In this document: one piece after another, positions 59,940 to 64,000 of the stretch
How positions within the stretch are numbered: the stretch's first letter is position 1
How the letters are laid out: each line of letters starts with the position of its first letter
Origin: Talinum fruticosum
Lineage: Eukaryota > Streptophyta > Magnoliopsida > Caryophyllales > Talinaceae
Reading direction: 5' to 3'
Assembly: GCA_021018815.1 (NCBI GenBank)
Contig: JAITYX010000026.1
Span: 7,068,001 to 7,132,000, forward strand
Length of the DNA stretch: 64,000 nt
The notes under the pieces: generated by a model
The model's database searches: none
What the model saw: only the letters and a program-made list of their open reading frames with translations
What the model was told of the DNA's origin: nothing
Position numbers and translations under genes: made by a program

Positions 59940-60632
59940 CTCGGACGAGAAAGGTAAAGCAATAGATCGAAACTCTATCGAGGTATGATTGGATCTTTGC
60001 TATATCTTACTTCTAGCCGGCTTGATATAATATTTAGTGTTTGTTTATGCGCAAGATTTCAAGCTAATCCAAAAGAATCACATCTCACTGCGGTGAAGAG
60101 AATATTCGAGATATCTTGCAGGAACTCGGAACTTAGGCCTATGGTACTCACGAGACTCGTAACCGACCCTAACTCGGATACTCGGACGCCGACTACGCTG
60201 GATACAAAGTTGATAGAAAAAGCACTTCTAGAGCTTGCCAATTTCCGGGTCAATCCCTAATTTCGTGGCACTCAAAGAAGCGAACTCGGTAGCTCTATCA
60301 ACTGCTGAAGTTGAGTATATTGCAGCTGGAGCATGTTGCGCTCGGATTTTATGGATAAAGCAACACTCGAGGGATCTTGGACTATCTTTCAAATCTATTC
60401 CAATCAAGTGTGACAATCGAGTGCAATCGGCATAACAAAGAATCCAGTTCAGCACTCAAAGACGAAGCATATTGAGGTCGGATATCATTTCTTAAGAGAT
60501 CATTCTGAGAAAGGTGATATTGAACTTGAGTTCATTCCTCCTAATCTTCAACTAGCCGATATCTTTACTAAGCCTCTTGGTGAAGATCGGTTTTGCTTTA
60601 TTCGGAATGAGCTTGGTATGTTAAATGCATAA
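59940..60632 (+). pseudogene. Copia RNase H
   Basis: Pieces in order: MIGSLLYLTSSRLDIIFSVC, then CARFQANPKESHLTAVKRIF, then SDTRTP..DY-type text with the frame shifted, NFVALKEANSVALSTAEVEY (STAEAEY motif altered to STAEVEY) and ILWIKQHSRDLGL. The C-terminus has ELEFIPPNLQLADIFTKPLG, the typical end of Copia pol. At least two frameshifts (near 60150 and 60430). Confidence 0.85.
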
Positions 60633-61253
60633 TTATGTGTTCTTGCTTATGTGCTTATAATCTTTTGCTGGCTATTAGTTCGGTTGATTTCGTGATACTC
60701 GAGCCAATAGCTACTAGTTTCTGAGTCACTCGAAACCAATCCGAGTCGGACTCGGACGTCGAGAAAAATTGGACTTCAAATTTTTCCGGAATTATCTCTA
60801 GATAAGTGGAGAATTTCAGAATATGTTTTTCAAAATTTTTTTCTCTCTCCCGCTCTCTCGTGATCCGTGATGAAACGTTAGCCGATGGATTTCAAACTGC
60901 GCTGAATCCTAACCGTCGAAGAAGAAAACCATCGCACCGGTCAAAGGTGACTGATGGACGAGCCGAGTCAGAATGGAAAGTTAACGGACGTTTTCTCTCT
61001 ATATATAGCGCCTATTCATCTTCGTCTCGTTACTTCACATTCCATTCTCTCTCTCTCTCGTACGTAAAACTTCTCGCGGAAGCTTTCTACGTCTACGGTG
61101 CTCTCCGGACATCTTCAAGCGACGTAAGAGTTCATCTCAAGTAAGTTCATCTGCTCTCATCTTTTTCTTCTACTCCTTTTCTTTTACCCCTGTCTACGTA
61201 CTCTCTTATTCTCTTCCTCAACAACTTCATCCTTCTTTTCTCTTTCTCTCAAA
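60633..61253 (+). other. Spacer between pol and the extra ORF region
   Basis: Contains very dense ctcgag/actcgg words (60695-60765) and a leader-like, TATA-bearing part (tctatatatagcgcc at about 61000), so a separate promoter for the downstream ORF is possible. No domain is recognised. Confidence 0.45.
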
Positions 61254-62890
61254 ATGCCTAAGAGAGGTAATCATCCAGATTTTCAGGTCTCCTCCTCCTC
61301 CAAAAAGCCTCACACCAAAAACCCGAAAGCTCAACCCCTTCAAAACCCATTGTCACCCAGAGCATCTCGCGCTGGACGACAAGTTCTTCCCTACAACCAA
61401 ATTTTCTTGGTTGGCTCACATCTAAACCACCGGAGTGTATAACTTTCTTTGCTTCAGCGAGTTCATCTATCCTGAACTCGTTTCTAAGTTTTACACTCAC
61501 CTCACTTCCTATGAAGGTATCCTAACCTCCAGAGTTCAAAATGTGACTGTTCGCATTAACACCTCTCTCCTCCATCTCCTGTTCAAGGTTTCCTCTCTTT
61601 TCTTGAACAGCAATCCCATTCCCTTCACTCGAAGTTGCCGACGACTTCTTTGAAAAGTACGCAAAAGAATTCCCTGAGTCACGGAAAAACTTTTCGGTGA
61701 CTCGGTTGAAGTCGAAGCACGCCTTTTGCGCTTCTTGCTGATGAGGACCTTTTTCTCTCGAGCATTCTAGCAAGGAGAACCCCAACTCGAAGCACCTCAA
61801 ATCCCTTTTGACATTCTTGAAGGCTACGAAGTAGACCTCTTCCCTCAATAATTGAGCGGATGGCAGCTGTGCCAGCTCAACTCCAAAATAAGAAGAATAC
61901 CTCTCTTCCCTTCGGTGCTCTTCTCACCCTTGTCTTCAAACAATTCAAGGTTCGTCTCCCTTAGATCCCACCGCCGTGTCCGAGGCTGCCGTTGTTGTCG
62001 GCAAGAAGGAACTCCGGGGTATGGATACCAGGAAACACAACCCGGTGTCCGGGTGCACAACTCGGAGCCGAGGCCTCCTTCTCCGCCTCGGACTCGAAAG
62101 AAACCCCTCTCTCTCTCCCGCCCCACCTGTTGGTGCTTCCACCTCAGGTGCCTCAAAATCTCTCTCCGCTATCTTGTCCCCTGTTTTCTTGGACAAGATC
62201 AGCTCTGTGTCCTCTCGAATTCAAGACACTACTCGGCTCACTCAAAATTACCTATCACTCCTTGTTCCTCCACCAAAAACCGCCCAATCCCAAATCCGAG
62301 AGCAGACAAACAATGATTCTTGAGATAAGGGAGTTGGTGAAGGAGTAGAGGAGCTGGTCGAGCTCCTCGGAGAGAGAAGGTCTAAGGCGGCTCAGGACCG
62401 TGGCAACTCGGACGTATCCGAAGCGTCTTCGAGCCCGGGCCCGACCTCCTCGAGACAGCGGGGAAGAAGAAGAAGAAGATGCAGACAACGAAGCGGCGAG
62501 ACGCCGAGGAGCCTGCGGCCGAGGCAGCTCTATTTGGGCAAGAGGTGGAACACAAGGAAGAAGCAGCAGGAACTGTTGAGGGTCGATCGCTCCACAAGCT
62601 CCAGTGGCGATACTCGGCTTAGACAGTGAGTCCGAATGGGTCGAAGGCCCAGCTGTGCTACAAGAAAATGCAGCGGGTCGAAAGAGCAGACTGCTCCAAC
62701 TACCGAGGTTCACGGGAGGAACCCCTAGATCCTCTCGTTCGGGTCGAGTCACTCGGAGCCGAGCCCTTAATGGCGATCCCGGTTCTCCCTCCGCTGCGCT
62801 CAAGCACATCGTTAAGATCCTACCAGCGCCGGCGTACCTCCAATCCCTCCGCTTCCACTCGGGCATCCCCCTCTCCCTCGTAGGCGCCAT
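61254..62890 (+). pseudogene. Third ORF region of the Copia element (unknown product)
   Basis: Starts MPKRGNHPDFQVSSSSKKPH at 61254, then shifts frame to CFSEFIYPELVSKFYTHLTS and GILTSRVQNVTVRINTSLLH at 61450-61600, then DDFFEKYAKEFPES-type text at about 61635. The later part (62300-62600) reads as a Glu/Arg-rich helical segment. The middle block resembles the domain known as a putative plant transposon protein (HPELVREFY..G...V.G..I.L), which occurs in plant retrotransposons, often after pol. Function unknown: Sirevirus elements can carry an env-like ORF here, but no signal peptide or membrane anchor is evident. Several frameshifts break it. Confidence 0.5.
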
Positions 62891-63294
62891 GCACTCGTGT
62901 CACGATTCCACGATCCGCGATTCTTCTTCTTTCGAGAGATTTCTACTTATTTCTTTTGTCCGGACATCAAATTTGTACTAACTGTTGTATTTTTCCCTTT
63001 TTTTGTTGTTGTTTTTGCTGAAAGGCAAGGGGAGAATATATTTAGAAAAACTTGTTGTCTTGTTTAGGGGAGTTTTTCCCTCTTTTCGGTGTAATTTTCT
63101 TTAACTTCGATGAACTAATGCATTCTCTTTCACTTTTCTCGCGTTCATTGTTCTTAGTACGCTTTTTGAGTCTATATACATTTCGGTGACAATTATTGTG
63201 TGTCTATCACTCGTTCTATTGTATGCGCAACACTTACAAAATCGGATCATTTTCACTAACAAAGTTTCTGTCTAAGTATGGAATGTCTTTCATC

Positions 63295-63308
63295 AAAAAT
63301 GGGGAGAT
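63295..63308 (+). other. Polypurine tract before the 3' LTR
   Basis: aaaaatggggagat ends directly at the 3' LTR start. Similar purine tracts lie upstream at about 63021-63036 (aaaggcaaggggagaa) and 63066-63072 (aggggag), the repeated-PPT arrangement described for Sirevirus elements. It would prime plus-strand synthesis. Confidence 0.8.
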
Positions 63309-64000
63309 TGAAGACTCGGACACCGCCCAACACAATTCTGAATTCTATCGAAGGAATCGGGTATAAGAATTTCTCACTTATAGAGTTTTGATTCCAAGGC
63401 ATTCTCTCGTGCCCTAGAAACTTTTTTGAGTGATATGGTATCTTCTCTAAGTGATATAGCTTTTACTTCATGTATTTCTTGCTTGTCTCTAAGTGACTCG
63501 GAAAACAGGTTCTGCGTATCTCACTCAATTCCGAGTCCCTCATCACTTAGATATATCGCATGGTGAATAGACTAGTAGTTTGCTTTATCGCGCTCGGATC
63601 CGAGTTCATGATATAAGCTCTATTTCATTGAAGTCGGTGCTTCTAGTCCGAATCGTACTTATTCTATATCAAGTTATTTCACTCGATATTCTTTATGTAA
63701 CTTGGTTCTTTACTTAGACTAAGTCGGATGGAATTTTGAGTTTCATGGATATTAGACTCGGAAAATTCCACTCACTTTCCGACTCGAGATAATTAGTTGC
63801 TTATTCATCATAATTATTTTATTATTTGTGCCTAATCTTAGACCAAAGTATTTTATACTTTGAGAACCAAAATTGATTTACTTTTGAAGGTTATTCAAAT
63901 GAGGATTCACTTTTCGAAATACAAAAGTAACCGGCTTCAAAACGTCAAATCACCAGCAGACATGGCTTTTCCCCATCTCTGTTCCAGTCCCAGAAGATTG
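63309..64000 (+). repeat. 3' LTR of the large Copia element, incomplete at window end
   Basis: Begins TGAAGACTCGGACACC and follows the 5' LTR closely up to the window end, covering about the first 690 of 1568 bp. The remainder and the right target-site duplication are outside the window (the left flanking five bases are aaagg). Confidence 0.92.

Larger units (their letters stand above)
54015..64000 (+). mobile_element. Sirevirus-like Copia retrotransposon (runs past window end)
   Basis: Layout in order: 5' LTR (54015-55582), primer site, gag, protease, integrase, reverse transcriptase, RNase H (to 60632), a 2.7-kb extra region with ORF remnants (61254-62890), several purine tracts, 3' LTR start (63309). 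Integrase before RT marks Ty1/Copia. Long LTRs, a large region after pol and repeated purine tracts before the 3' LTR fit the Sirevirus lineage. LTR starts are 9294 bp apart, so the full element is about 10.9 kb. The coding region is damaged in gag, between protease and integrase, and twice in RT. Inserted into a foldback repeat. Confidence 0.88.

Noticed and set aside
61845..62348. Overlapping frames of 103-154 codons on both strands
   Set aside because: They overlap each other inside the decayed third ORF region of the Copia element, and none shows a domain.
62255..62890. Minus-strand frame of 211 codons
   Set aside because: It is antisense to a GC-rich part of the Copia element, composition-driven, with no motif.
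1..64000. CRISPR arrays, operon-like defence islands or prokaryotic features
   Set aside because: The DNA is plant nuclear. The tandem repeats found have no regular unique spacers and no associated genes.

Overview
The window is nuclear DNA of a flowering plant, most likely a eudicot. It is AT-rich and has plant-type GT..AG introns, TTTAGGG telomere-like repeats, Copia and L1-type (RNase H-bearing) retrotransposons, PIF/Harbinger, CACTA and Tourist-like DNA elements, and a nuclear gene for plastid thioredoxin y. The species cannot be named from this sequence. Most of the 64 kb is layered, decayed transposable elements. Only two intact host genes are well supported.

Left part (1-18.8 kb): a short non-autonomous repeat (0.6-0.96 kb) and a CACTA terminus with its subterminal repeat array (3.85-4.74 kb), cut by a degraded Copia element (LTR 4743-6179, primer site, start of gag). 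After a small piece of another LTR comes the host region with the first gene, a two-exon secreted six-cysteine knottin peptide gene (10961-11468). A broken fragment of the same gene lies 3.4 kb upstream. MITEs, microsatellites and duplicated noncoding blocks fill the rest.

Middle (18.8-34.5 kb): a probable 3-kb LTR (18762-21757) contains an adenine-poor pyrimidine tract. It is followed directly by more of the Copia gag interrupted at 6.45 kb, so one Copia relic appears split by about 15 kb of DNA that carries LTR pieces at both ends and the knottin gene inside. Next come a PIF/Harbinger relic (transposase split by an insertion, plus its Myb/SANT-type ORF1), degenerate telomere-like repeats, AT-rich DNA and a minus-strand LINE fragment.

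Thioredoxin gene (34719-40736, minus strand): four exons with consistent splice phases give a 175-residue thioredoxin y with a plastid transit peptide and WCGPC active site. Its large introns hold a recent 386-bp tandem duplication and a small dispersed repeat.

Right part (41.5-64 kb): three more minus-strand LINE relics, one of them split by a 2.4-kb foldback element. Then comes a pseudogene of a plant MULE/Ulp1-associated ORF family, a foldback sequence, and a nearly complete Sirevirus-like Copia element from 54015 to beyond the window end. Its LTRs differ by only about 5 percent over the part compared, yet its gag-pol carries several frameshifts and a changed catalytic RT motif.

No operon-like or defence-system arrangement is present. 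The points most worth a second look are the knottin gene with its broken paralogue, the LTR-flanked segment containing it, the foldback composite, and the ACTCGGA-type motif that fills the large Copia element.
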